Source of the DNA: Flavobacterium gillisiae
Lineage (GTDB): Bacteria > Bacteroidota > Bacteroidia > Flavobacteriales > Flavobacteriaceae
Assembly (NCBI RefSeq): GCF_900107635.1
Contig: NZ_FNRD01000002.1
Coordinates: 331,585-395,584 of the forward strand
Direction: 5' to 3'
Length of the DNA stretch: 64,000 nucleotides
Positions 54,825 to 63,391 of this stretch are shown here, in pieces; position 1 is the stretch's first letter, and every line of letters begins with the position of its first letter. Made by a program: the position numbers and the translations under genes. Under the pieces are notes generated by a model. The model was not told the DNA's origin. It saw only the letters and a list, made by a program, of their open reading frames with translations, and made no database searches.

Positions 54825-57800
54825 TTAAACAGTAATAATTGAAACAAACTCCCCGACAACTCTCATTTCAGCACCATTATCTTCATCGATAATAATATTT
54901 TTATAAGATTCTTCAAATGAATTTGGTCTTAATACAATTGAAGTATGTTCCCAACCTTCCTCAGAAACTACTTTCTCACTAGAATAAGTCTTAATTGTAA
55001 AAGCAGAATTGAAATCTTGGTCTTGAATATCTATGTTTTCCACCAAAACAATTTTACCGTTTCTACTGCCCCCATTATAAGGTTTAAATAAGCAAATAGA
55101 ACCATTTGGAATTACTCTGTTCATTGACTCACCAACAATTTTACATGCAAAACAATCACTGTTTTTATTAGTATTTTTCGGTCCTTCAATTAAAGTATAA
55201 TCTTTTTCAGATTGAATCTCACTAAATGTTCCTGCGGCTGCATAAAAATCATAAAGCGGGATTAGATTCCTTATTGTTGGTTCAAAATTTATAATTTCTT
55301 GTAATGGGATAATAACATCTTTCTTTTCAGGTTTATTAACTTTAGCTGTTGCCTTATTTTCCAGATAGTTATACATAGAAGTTGAAACAGGGTTTGCTAA
55401 ATTGAAACGAATTTTGACAACTGAAACCTGTTTACCACTATCATTTTTCATGGTGGTTTGTTCAACCTGATTCAATTCAGGGCTTACTTCTCCCATATAA
55501 TAGAAGTCCATTCCTTCATCATTGTTTTTTTTGATAAATAGAGGGAGTCTGATGGCACCGTTTTTTCCTAAAATAGATTGAACATCATTACTATTAATTT
55601 TCCTATTGGATTTTGACATCCAGTTAAACTCTTTATTATTTATAAATTCATCCTCATATTTTGTTGACTCAGAAATGTCGTCTTCTTTATGATAATTTAC
55701 GAAAATTGGACAATGTGCATTATCGGGACTTACTAAATAGCCTCCTACGTTTTGAGCAACAGGATTTTCCGAGACATTTAATATTCTAAATACATCTTTA
55801 CGAGAGTATTTTCGATAAAGTATAAATCCATTCTGCCAATTGCCTTGGTCAAATAATTTGTCAAACTCATAGATTGAATACTCAGCCGAATCAATAAGAT
55901 AACTTTTAAAGTCTTTGTGGTTTAAGTAGGAAAGAAATGTACTTGAAAAGTGCAGGTTGTCATTATTAATTTTTAAAATATCCAAATCATAAATTTCTTT
56001 TGCTGAAATTAATTTCCCTTCTTTTTTTTCTCTAATAAATTCAAAATTTAAGTTAGAAACAGATGATTTAATAGTTTCGTCAGAAACAACATAATGATAT
56101 TTTTTTAAAATAGTTTCCTTTAAATCTTTTATCGAAAGTTTCCCATATTTAATTAATAATTTGATGATTAGACTTTCTTCAACTCTTTTAGAATTATTTA
56201 TTTCTTTCGAAAATAATTCTAAAAGTTTAACCTGTTGTTTAGATAATTCTGAATTGTATTCCTTTTCAACTTTGACAATAAAATTGTAATACGAACTAGA
56301 ATAATGGACATACAAATAAGGGTCTCTAGAACCATGTTCAATGAAATCCATCATCATTGGAATTCTACCTAACTTGAATTTTAACAGGTTGTAATCCTTT
56401 TTCAAATCAGAGAATAACTGCATGTTCGCAGAGTCGATAGATTGAAATATTTTTTCTTTGGTAATTTCATCAAAATTAATAGTCGAAGCTCCAGGAATCA
56501 TTCTGCTACCTTCGGTAATTAATTTTCTCAAAGAGTCTTTATTGTATGAAGTATCTCCGTATAATGCAATAGGAATTAAATAATTATTCTCGTAGTTGCC
56601 AATGAAATCAATTACGGTTACATAGCTTTTCCCATCAACTTTTCTTAATCCACGGCCTAATTGCTGAATGAAAATAATCGCCGATTCTGTAGGTCGAAGC
56701 ATGATAATTTGATTGATTTTTGGAATATCAATCCCTTCATTGAAAATATCAACTGTAAAAATGTAATCAAGCTTTTCATGTAAATTATCCGATTCTAATC
56801 TTTCAATCGCTTTAGCTCTTTCTTCTTCAGAACTATCTCCTGTTAAGGCAATGGTTCTATATCCTTTGAGATTTAATAATGAGGAAAGTTCAATTGCTTC
56901 ATTCTTTCTTGAACAAAAAATAAGACCTCTAGTTATGCCGTTATCACTTCCGTAAAATTTTGCTTGTTCAATGATTCTGTTTACTCGATCGTTAGAAACT
57001 AATAAGTTAAAAGTTGATTTATTATCAATCTCATTATTATCAATTAGCAAATCAGTGACACCATAGTAATGAAATGGACTAAGCATTTCTTCTTCCATTG
57101 CTCTGTTCAATCTGATTTCGTAAGCAATATTGTGGTCAAATAATTGAAATATATCGTTCCCATCAGTTCTTTCAGGAGTGGCAGTCATTCCTAAAAGAAA
57201 TTTTGGTTCAAAATAGTCTATTAATCGCAAATAGGAATCTGCTCCTGATCTGTGAGTTTCGTCAATGATAATATAGTCAAAATGATCTTTTGAGAAGTTC
57301 TCAAGGTGTGTGGATTTTGAAATAGTTTGTATTGTTGAAAACACAAAATCACATTCTAATTCTCTTTTTTCACCAGAATATAAACCCATTGTTTTATCCT
57401 TCCCGAAAACTCTTCGAAATGTTTTTAATGAATCTTTGGCAATGGTTAATCTATGAACTACAAACAATAATTTTTTTGGGTTAAAAGCTTTTGCATCGAA
57501 AGCCGATAAATAGGTTTTTCCTGTTCCGGTAGCAGAAATTATTAATGCTTTATTCTTTTTATCGTTTCTTAAGTTCTTTAAATTTCCCAATGCTTCTATT
57601 TGCATTGCATTGGGAGTTATAGTAGTTTGGGATTCAATTAACGACTCTAATTTGTTGTTTTTATTTAGAAGAAATTGCTTTTGATATATTTCTTCATAAA
57701 GCAAAATATATTCTTCTGTTACAGGAGTTGCTTTTTCAAAATCGGATTTAAATTCATTGATTACTTTTTCAACAAGACCACTTTCATCTAACGCAGAGAC

Positions 57801-58268
57801 TTTAATATTCCATTCTTTGTTAGTTGACAAGGCTTGAGCAGTTAAATTACTACTACCAACAATTAGATTGTAATGCTCTTTATTTTTAAAGATGTATCCT
57901 TTTGCATGTGCATTTCCTGTTGTTGCAATTCTTAGGTCTATATTTTTGAATTGAGATAACCTTTTAAGCGCTTCAGGTTGCGTGAAGTTTAGATATTGAG
58001 AAACTAGAACTTTTCCTTTTATTTCACGTTTTTCTAGTTCTTGTAGTTTATTAATTATTGTAGCAACGCCACTTGTGGTGACAAATGCAACTGAGATGTA
58101 AAACTGGTTGCAATTTTCAAGTTCATGAAGTATTGATGACAAAACTTTTTTTGGTGGATTTTTTTGATTGACAAGCAACTCAGGTTGATACGCTATGTTA
58201 GATAAAATATTTTTATCTACATAACCTGTTTGTAAACTTGAATTGAAAATTGCAGCTAACTTATCCAT
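54825..58268 (-). CDS. PLD-nuclease/SF2 helicase/DUF3427 protein with C-terminal S24 (LexA-like) domain
   Basis: 1147 residues with four modules. (1) A PLD-like nuclease at about 40-180 with HAKGYIF (121-127) and VGSSNLT (137-143), a single H-x-K half-site. (2) An SF2 helicase at about 215-560 with Walker A ATGTGKT (246-252), DETH (336-339), MTATPERTD (361-369) and QQLGRGLRK (535-543). (3) DUF3427 at about 600-990. (4) An S24 domain from about 1000 with self-cleavage site AAAG (1010-1013), Ser1048 in VGESMN and Lys1093 in TIKTY. It overlaps the Nudix gene by 8 bp. The modules are known from defence and DNA repair; the joint role is unproven. Confidence 0.88.
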   Translation of the reverse strand: MDKLAAIFNSSLQTGYVDKNILSNIAYQPELLVNQKNPPKKVLSSILHELENCNQFYISVAFVTTSGVATIINKLQELEKREIKGKVLVSQYLNFTQPEALKRLSQFKNIDLRIATTGNAHAKGYIFKNKEHYNLIVGSSNLTAQALSTNKEWNIKVSALDESGLVEKVINEFKSDFEKATPVTEEYILLYEEIYQKQFLLNKNNKLESLIESQTTITPNAMQIEALGNLKNLRNDKKNKALIISATGTGKTYLSAFDAKAFNPKKLLFVVHRLTIAKDSLKTFRRVFGKDKTMGLYSGEKRELECDFVFSTIQTISKSTHLENFSKDHFDYIIIDETHRSGADSYLRLIDYFEPKFLLGMTATPERTDGNDIFQLFDHNIAYEIRLNRAMEEEMLSPFHYYGVTDLLIDNNEIDNKSTFNLLVSNDRVNRIIEQAKFYGSDNGITRGLIFCSRKNEAIELSSLLNLKGYRTIALTGDSSEEERAKAIERLESDNLHEKLDYIFTVDIFNEGIDIPKINQIIMLRPTESAIIFIQQLGRGLRKVDGKSYVTVIDFIGNYENNYLIPIALYGDTSYNKDSLRKLITEGSRMIPGASTINFDEITKEKIFQSIDSANMQLFSDLKKDYNLLKFKLGRIPMMMDFIEHGSRDPYLYVHYSSSYYNFIVKVEKEYNSELSKQQVKLLELFSKEINNSKRVEESLIIKLLIKYGKLSIKDLKETILKKYHYVVSDETIKSSVSNLNFEFIREKKEGKLISAKEIYDLDILKINNDNLHFSSTFLSYLNHKDFKSYLIDSAEYSIYEFDKLFDQGNWQNGFILYRKYSRKDVFRILNVSENPVAQNVGGYLVSPDNAHCPIFVNYHKEDDISESTKYEDEFINNKEFNWMSKSNRKINSNDVQSILGKNGAIRLPLFIKKNNDEGMDFYYMGEVSPELNQVEQTTMKNDSGKQVSVVKIRFNLANPVSTSMYNYLENKATAKVNKPEKKDVIIPLQEIINFEPTIRNLIPLYDFYAAAGTFSEIQSEKDYTLIEGPKNTNKNSDCFACKIVGESMNRVIPNGSICLFKPYNGGSRNGKIVLVENIDIQDQDFNSAFTIKTYSSEKVVSEEGWEHTSIVLRPNSFEESYKNIIIDEDNGAEMRVVGEFVSIITV

Positions 58269-58656
58269 TCATTATTAATTTATTTACTATTGGAATATCA
58301 GCCGCCGCCCAATCAAGTTTTTTAAGTTCTGATAGAGTTAACCATTCTTGTGCTATATGTTCATTAAGTATGAGTTCTTTTGTTTGAACTTCACAAATAT
58401 AACTGTGCATCGTCAATTCAAAATCAGGATATTCATGTGAAACAGTTAGAAATAATTCCTGGATGTCTGTTGTGATATTTAACTCTTCAAATAATTCTCG
58501 TTTTAAAGCCTCTTTTTGTGTTTCGCCTTGTTCAATTTTCCCGCCTGGGAATTCAAATTTTTCTGATATATAGGAGAGTTTGTTTTTAGGTCTTTGAACA
58601 CATAAAATTCTATTCTCAAAATATATTATTGCAGCTACTACCTCAATTTTTTTCAT
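58261..58656 (-). CDS. Nudix hydrolase, MutT-like (deoxy)nucleoside triphosphate pyrophosphohydrolase
   Basis: 131 residues with a complete Nudix box from Gly39 to Glu58 (G-x5-E-x7-R-E-x2-E-E: Gly39, Glu45, Arg53, Glu54, Glu57, Glu58), and EFPGGK before it. The family cleaves nucleotide substrates such as oxidised or damaged dNTPs. The gene leads the operon with the PLD-helicase, overlapping it by 8 bp, so the products are co-produced; as a defence partner it might alter nucleotide pools, which is inference. Confidence 0.9.
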   Translation of the reverse strand: MKKIEVVAAIIYFENRILCVQRPKNKLSYISEKFEFPGGKIEQGETQKEALKRELFEELNITTDIQELFLTVSHEYPDFELTMHSYICEVQTKELILNEHIAQEWLTLSELKKLDWAAADIPIVNKLIMNG

Positions 58657-58750
58657 TCTTAACCTCTGTTTTACTTTGAATACTTACCCAGTAACATTTT
58701 TACGATGTTTCGTCTACTTTTTACTATTAAATTGTGTTTTCAGGTTTCCT

Positions 58751-58758
58751 CAAATATA
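58751..58758 (-). promoter_or_regulatory. Predicted -7 element of the Nudix-helicase operon
   Basis: Minus-strand TATATTTG matches TAnnTTTG; transcription would leave a leader of about 88 bases. Confidence 0.45.
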
Positions 58759-58860
58759 ACTAAACGGAGAAGTAAAAAAGTGCAATATATTGAACAATTT
58801 ATCAACAAATCAAGTTGTTTATAGTAAATACATGTGATATAGTTCTCATTAACTCAAATC

Positions 58861-59009
58861 CCCTAGCCCTGACCGCAGCGGAACTCCTTATGCAAGGGCC
58901 TTGTGTGTTTTTCTTTGGGCAAAAGAGCGACCGGAGGAAGCTCCTTTTTGGCCGTAGAAAAAACAAGGGCATCAATAAGAGTGGAGCGTAGGGCAGGATA
59001 TAGCTTCTT
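58861..59009. repeat. 149-bp direct repeat, copy 1
   Basis: From CCCTAGCCCTGACCGCAGCG to GGGCAGGATATAGCTTC, this matches 60299-60448 with only a few substitutions and one extra A. Its ends match the flanks of the palindrome at 39083. No transposase is inside it, and it is a non-coding interspersed element. Confidence 0.88.
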
Positions 59010-59046
59010 ATAATGGCTAAGAGGTCACGAAGTATTGAAAAAGAAA

Positions 59047-59072
59047 AAAGACCATCGGCTACGATGGTCTTT
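59047..59072 (-). terminator. Terminator hairpin of the minus-strand secreted-protein gene
   Basis: Eleven-bp perfect arms (59047-59057, 59062-59072) around a GCTA loop, with A-runs beyond on the left that read as T's on the minus strand. The same core (GACCATCG...) recurs at 60481 and, weaker, near 60800. Confidence 0.75.
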
Positions 59073-59102
59073 AATAGGTTAGTATATCGAATTTTGTTGT
59101 TT

Positions 59103-60131
59103 TTAATTCATTAAATAAGGTTCTTGCCATTCAGCAACATTCATTACTTGAATTGTTCTAGTTTTCCAATAATCAATTTGTTGAATTGCAGTAACTTTAA
59201 TTGTCAAGGTAATTGGGTCGATGGTATTATCATTCATTAGGGCTAAATATATTTTACCAGCTAAGGGAGTTCTCATTTGTGACGCTTCATTTATAACATC
59301 TCCTGATTTATAAGTGTAAAATTGTTGTCCTGCATTGAAGAGTTGGACGCTATTTTGATCACTTAAAAACCAATATTTAACATTATCTTCTCCTTGTACT
59401 TTACTAAAATACGACATTCCAGTTAGTGCCAAAGCGGCCATTGGGTCATAAGTTGAAAGTGTTGAAAAAGATGAGGTCGCTTGGTCGGTAAAATTGTTTC
59501 GAGCATTGTCAAACTCTTTTTTGCCCTCATTTCCGGTACCAATATAAAAACTCCATGAGACGGTGTTTTCTGGCAAATCATAATCGATAATTTGGTAATT
59601 TTTATTTCCATTAAACGCAGTTGTCGATGAAATTTGAGGATTTGCAGAATATATTTCTTTTGCAATATTTTCGCTCTTTTCTAAATATTTTTCTACAGTA
59701 GGGGTATATGTTGTGTCTCTAATTGTTTTCCAAAACACATTGGAATTAAACTTTTTTGTAGATTCTGATGAGGGAACTCTTTGTATTTTTATCTTACATA
59801 TGCGTTTTCCTAATGAGGAATTATAAAATCTAAATTTATAAATACCATTGTTTTGTATGTTCAAGGTTTTATTTATAATTTTTAAGGATTTATAATCTGT
59901 AAATTTTGAAGACGTTGGCATTTCAATAATTTCTATTTCTTTCAATTCCTTTCCACTCAATTCTTCAAAGTTGAAAATCATTTGGTCTCCTTCTGCAAAC
60001 CCGTAATAAAAAACTTGTTCATCAAGTGCCCCTATTTTTAACGTGTTTTCTGCAATATCTATTATAGTTTGTGCAAAGCTTATTTTGTAAAAAAACGTAA
60101 ATAGTAGAAATAAGAAGTATTTTTTTTTCAT
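59103..60131 (-). CDS. Secreted protein of unknown function
   Basis: 342 residues with a clear signal peptide (KKKYFLFLLFTFFYKISFAQ). The mature part is beta-rich at first (about 25-120, including NFEELSGKELKEIEI, IQNNGIYKFRFYNSSLGKR), then helical, then beta-rich again. I do not recognise a family. The N-terminal half recalls an Ig- or jelly-roll-like accessory domain; no catalytic motif. It is flanked by two copies of a 149-bp repeat and ended by a hairpin. Confidence 0.65.
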   Translation of the reverse strand: MKKKYFLFLLFTFFYKISFAQTIIDIAENTLKIGALDEQVFYYGFAEGDQMIFNFEELSGKELKEIEIIEMPTSSKFTDYKSLKIINKTLNIQNNGIYKFRFYNSSLGKRICKIKIQRVPSSESTKKFNSNVFWKTIRDTTYTPTVEKYLEKSENIAKEIYSANPQISSTTAFNGNKNYQIIDYDLPENTVSWSFYIGTGNEGKKEFDNARNNFTDQATSSFSTLSTYDPMAALALTGMSYFSKVQGEDNVKYWFLSDQNSVQLFNAGQQFYTYKSGDVINEASQMRTPLAGKIYLALMNDNTIDPITLTIKVTAIQQIDYWKTRTIQVMNVAEWQEPYLMN

Positions 60132-60298
60132 TGTAGGTTGTTTAAATAAATTTGTATTTTCCGCAGCAAAATAACAATAAAAGTATCTATTTTCTTATAA
60201 AAATATTTTTTTTAATTAAAAAAATGAACTACATCTTATATAATTAAATTTATAAATCAGGTTTGATGATTGAAGCTTGGATTATTAAATGCCATGTA

Positions 60299-60448
60299 CC
60301 CTAGCCCTGACCGCAGTGGAACTCCTTATGCAAGGGCCTTGTGTGTTTTTCTTTGGGCAAAAGAGCGACCGGAGGAAGCTCCTTTTTGGCCGTAGAAAAA
60401 AACAAGGGCATCAATAAGAGTGGAGCGTAGAGCAGGATAAAGCTCCTG
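60299..60448. repeat. 149-bp direct repeat, copy 2
   Basis: Same orientation as copy 1. Differences include CAGTGG for CAGCGG, one extra A and AGAGCAG for AGGGCAG. A hairpin related to that after copy 1 follows 32 bp downstream. Confidence 0.88.
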
Positions 60449-60480
60449 GATATAAATCGGCTTTGGATTAAAAATGAAAA

Positions 60481-60502
60481 AGACCATCGTTACCGACGGT
60501 CT
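60481..60502 (-). terminator. Hairpin similar to the 59047 terminator
   Basis: Nine-bp arms with one mismatch around a TTAC loop, with preceding A-tract. It shares the GACCATCG word with the hairpin at 59047 and stands in the same place relative to the repeat. Confidence 0.55.
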
Positions 60503-60702
60503 CTTTCTTCAGGATAGTTGTTTAACCAAAACCAATTTGAATAACCGCTATCCTTAAGGGGGCAAAAGCATTTGGGATAAACTTTGGTGGGAAATTCCGC
60601 CGGGCTACAGAAGCGGCTGTTGCAGTCAAGAACAGCGTTACCAATGCTTGAGGTATTGAAACTTCCCTTAGTCAACACGCTTTTCCAAGGTGCTGTGTCC
60701 AA
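60490..60702 (-). pseudogene. Short Cys-rich ORF, probable gene remnant
   Basis: 70 codons from a TTG, rich in Cys, Pro, Gly and Ser (for example VLDCNSRFCSPAEF and YPKCFCPLKDSGY). A stop (at about 60721) lies just upstream in frame, and coding-like sequence continues up to it (HQNYKNKALDTAPWKSVL). There is no signal peptide or start context. It resembles the C-terminal end of a lost gene. I do not recognise a family. Confidence 0.35.
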
Positions 60703-60790
60703 AGCTTTATTTTTATAGTTCTGATGTTAATCAAAGCTAACGGACTGTTTTTCTACTGTTTAGTACGCTAAAAAACCAAAACGATGGTAG

Positions 60791-60822
60791 CAAAAAAGAC
60801 TATCGTTACCGATAGCCCTTTC
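60791..60822 (-). terminator. Hairpin near 60800
   Basis: Six-bp perfect core (60800-60805, 60810-60815) with a TTAC loop like that of 60481, flanked by A's on one side and CCCTTTC on the other. Weak terminator for the minus strand. Confidence 0.4.
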
Positions 60823-61325
60823 TTCACTTTGTGTACGCATCCAAAAAACCTACAAGAATAATGGATACTGCAAAGCAATATCGTATGCTACTGAGAACAA
60901 ACATAAGGGAGTTTATTGGTCTTAGTTTACGGTTTCCCGTAAAGGCCTGATTTTCTTTGTAAATAGTGTGTTAAAAAGGGTGGTAATTTCTTTTAATGGG
61001 TTGGGAGACTACTTTTTTTGAATTCGGAAAAATGAAAAAAGAGTCCAATAAAAAACCATCTGGGAGGATGGCTTTTGAGTTGGTTGAGGTTATTACTGTT
61101 TTTTTAGGTTTTGGAAATAGACCGTTTAGAGGATTTGCTCCTTTTTGATTCTTTGGTGGTAAGTAGAAATTTAAATGTGATTTTGTAGTGGGCAGCGCGT
61201 CAATGGAGTTGGATGCTAACTGCTGGTTTAAACGGGGTAGATTTGCGGTTTTGTATACAACACGATGATTTTATTATTAGCAATAAATCATATGTGGGTT
61301 CAATCGGATGTTGACGGCAGTATGT

Positions 61326-61850
61326 TTAATATTTAACGTGCCATTTATAATTGATCATGGCCCAGCCTTCGTAATCTTCGTCCTTATTTACTGATGGGTA
61401 TTCGTATTTCCAACCGTCAACGAGTAAGCTTCCGTCCTTTTCGATTACATAGGTTTGGACTGCTTTCTCTGCGGTATTGTTTTGAAGAGATAGGACGTTT
61501 TCTTTTGTCAATTTACATCTTGGGCAGTCGATGATACTTCCGTCGTCAAAATAGGCACGCAAACTGACATTTGAGTAGTATAAAAATCGGAGTTTTCGGA
61601 TTTTAGATTTTTCTTTGTTGTTTGTATCTGTTGAAGCAGTTTGTGTTTCTACACCAACTTCTTGTTCGTTTAGACTAGTTTGAGTTGTGTCAGGCGCCTC
61701 TGTTGGAAGGTCTTTTTCTCTTAACTCTAGTTCTTTTTCTTGCAGTTGCAATTCCTTAGCCTTAAGTACTAACTCTTCTTGCTTTGCTTTTTGATCATTG
61801 CAGCTAAAAAGGGTTAAAGAAAGCACGATAATAAGTATAAATCTTGTCAT
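61326..61850 (-). CDS. Predicted lipoprotein with coiled coil, unknown function
   Basis: 174 residues. A lipobox at LFSC (Cys17) is followed by a charged coiled coil (KAKELQLQEKELELREKDL, about 29-48), a Thr/Gln/Glu-rich linker and a C-terminal region holding a C-x-x-C pair (DCPRCKL) and Trp-rich end (GWAMINYKWHVKY). No known domain. It is a single transcription unit in the gene-poor region, and intact by appearance. Confidence 0.6.
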   Translation of the reverse strand: MTRFILIIVLSLTLFSCNDQKAKQEELVLKAKELQLQEKELELREKDLPTEAPDTTQTSLNEQEVGVETQTASTDTNNKEKSKIRKLRFLYYSNVSLRAYFDDGSIIDCPRCKLTKENVLSLQNNTAEKAVQTYVIEKDGSLLVDGWKYEYPSVNKDEDYEGWAMINYKWHVKY

Positions 61851-62494
61851 TTTGTTTTGTCTAATAGTTCTTAAAAGTACTGAAAATCAGTTATACAATC
61901 CGTAATATGGCTTTTGTCTACCTAGATTAAGTGTGTTCTGGTCGTCAGGAGCTTGTTTTAATATGTAGCAAGTTATTTATTTAATCAACAGTAGCAAAAG
62001 GAATACTCGCTTTTAGTGGTATTTCGGTTTTTATTTGGTCTTATTTTGGAGTATTTCATCTCTTTATTCGGTTTTCTTCGAATTATTTTGCTGTAACGCT
62101 CTGATGTGATTTGCTTTTTCGAATAAGTGAGAACTCGGTGGCGATTTCCATGAGTCCATCATTATCTAAAAGTAGAGTTGCTGTAAAGATTCCCTAGCGA
62201 TGTAGTGTTTTGGTCGTTTTTAGATTGCTATTAGAGCCGCAAATTTCTTTAGGTAGGGAATTGGACTTCTGGTTGCTTATTGACGGGAATATGCTCTTGG
62301 TTTTAGATGAGAACGATGTGGTTTTTGTTGCCGAGTTACACTGATCTTCGTCAATGCATCATTTCTTTTTTTAAAATTATTAATTTCCCAAAAGCGAACT
62401 AATTATTTTTGTTTAACTTTGCACAACATATGTTAAACAAAATATATTTTTGGTCTTGATAAATATTTTGTTGTATTCAAATAAAATAAAGAAC
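61851..62494. other. Gene-poor stretch before the DUF2452 gene
   Basis: No intact gene. A 49-codon open frame at 62198-62344 reads like protein (ELDFWLLIDGNMLLVLDEN then DVVFVAELH) but lacks a clear start or leader, so it may be the end of a decayed gene. The last 90 bp hold the promoter/operator region of the DUF2452 gene. Confidence 0.5.
62407..62442. promoter_or_regulatory. 11-bp perfect inverted repeat over a -7 promoter motif
   Basis: TTTTGTTTAAC (62407-62417) and GTTAAACAAAA (62432-62442) are exact reverse complements 14 bp apart. TAACTTTG (62414-62421), an exact TAnnTTTG match, overlaps the left arm. The layout suits a dimeric regulator controlling the DUF2452 gene, whose ATG is 53 bp further on. 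Confidence 0.55.
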
Positions 62495-62893
62495 ATGAAA
62501 AGTAAAATACCGGATAACGTTGTGTTTTCAGAAGAGGAAGGATTTAATGCCAATATATTGCCTTATGCTACAAATGTGGGTGCGCCAGCAATTAGAATGG
62601 ACGATGTGGTGTCGTGGAAGAGCAGAGGGATTAGTAATGTAAACAAAGAGTTTGAAAATAAGTTTAATGAACTCAAAGCGCAATATCAAAATCTAATGGA
62701 GGAATACGAGTGGAATGAATTAGTTTATAATTCTAAATTTTCATTTGAGCCCGTAGTGGGTGAAATCTATCATTTGTATCGAGATGCGGCAGGGGTAAAT
62801 TTTCTTTCGCTGATAGGGCCGCAAGAGTGGAATAAGGAGCACATTGGTACTTTTAAGCTGAACAGTGATAAGAAATGGATATTTCTCCAGTAA
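62495..62893 (+). CDS. DUF2452 protein
   Basis: 132 residues, soluble. Recognised as DUF2452 from the C-terminal FSFEPVVGEIYHLYRDAAG and FLSLIGPQEWNKEHIGTF. The N-terminal half includes a helix NKEFENKFNELKAQYQNLM. Function unknown. The frame runs back to 62450; the ATG at 62495 is the better start. Confidence 0.8.
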   Translation: MKSKIPDNVVFSEEEGFNANILPYATNVGAPAIRMDDVVSWKSRGISNVNKEFENKFNELKAQYQNLMEEYEWNELVYNSKFSFEPVVGEIYHLYRDAAGVNFLSLIGPQEWNKEHIGTFKLNSDKKWIFLQ

Positions 62894-62927
62894 GAATAGA
62901 ATGGTGGTTTTTTCTTGATGCATGTTT

Positions 62928-62953
62928 CTAATTATTTAGAGTTAAATAATTAG
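62928..62953. terminator. Hairpin after the DUF2452 gene
   Basis: Eleven-bp perfect arms (62928-62938, 62943-62953) around a GAGT loop. There is no T-run on either side, so termination strength is uncertain; it could also mark the IS border. Confidence 0.45.
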
Positions 62954-63019
62954 GGATCAAGACAAAAAGTTGTGGGGAAATATTAAAATCTAGATATTTG
63001 TGTTTCCAAATTATACCAA

Positions 63020-63391
63020 ATGCAAGATTCATATAGCGAACTAATCAAGTTATTATTACCTGAAATCATTGTTGAATACTTTGAATTGACTTCTTATAAG
63101 AAAGGAGATGAAGTTTTACATATATACCTTAAAGAGATCAATTCGATTCCTAAAGAATATAGAACGTTTAAATTAAGTTCAAAAGGTTTCTTTGACGAGA
63201 TTACAGTTCAGGATTTTCCTATTCGTGGACATCAGGTATATCTTCATATTACTCGCAGAAGATGGCTTAATGAAGATACAGGAAAAGTGGTTTTTAGAGA
63301 TTGGAATTTAGTAGCGGACGGAACTCGTGTAACACAAGAGTTTGCGTCTTTTTTAAAAGAGATCAATAGATTCCAGTCCAAACAATTGTAA
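63020..63391 (+). CDS. ISAon1 family transposase, N-region protein
   Basis: 123 residues matching the first ORF of ISAon1-type elements (ISL3-related). It starts MQDSYSELIKLLLPEIIVEYFE and has GHQVYLHITRRRWLNEDTG followed by TRVTQEFASFLKEI. This part supplies the N-terminal, DNA-binding-like region. It stops at 63391, and the main transposase frame continues at +1. Confidence 0.9.
   Translation: MQDSYSELIKLLLPEIIVEYFELTSYKKGDEVLHIYLKEINSIPKEYRTFKLSSKGFFDEITVQDFPIRGHQVYLHITRRRWLNEDTGKVVFRDWNLVADGTRVTQEFASFLKEINRFQSKQL

Larger units (their letters stand above)
58657..59102. other. Gene-free spacer (446 bp)
   Basis: Holds the operon promoter near 58751, then the 149-bp repeat copy 1 (58861-59009) and the hairpin 59047-59072 that ends the minus-strand gene. 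No coding sequence is evident. Confidence 0.6.
60132..61325. other. Gene-poor stretch with decayed ORFs and serial hairpins
   Basis: Contains repeat copy 2 and several hairpins: 60481-60502 (one mismatch), 60800-60815, 60926-60943 and a weaker one near 61055-61075. Short minus-strand open frames follow the first two (60490-60702, with a Cys-rich segment; and about 60830-60920). None has a clear family. The pattern looks like eroded minus-strand genes, each with its own terminator. Confidence 0.5.

Noticed and set aside
54825..58268. Naming the operon as a known defence system such as Mokosh or a type I restriction system
   Set aside because: The architecture with DUF3427 and S24 does not match those systems, and there is no methyltransferase or specificity subunit.
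59047..60815. Hairpin array as an integron attC/cassette array
   Set aside because: No integrase gene, the hairpins lack the GTTRRRY core sites, and the ORFs run on the same strand as terminators would require; terminators fit better.
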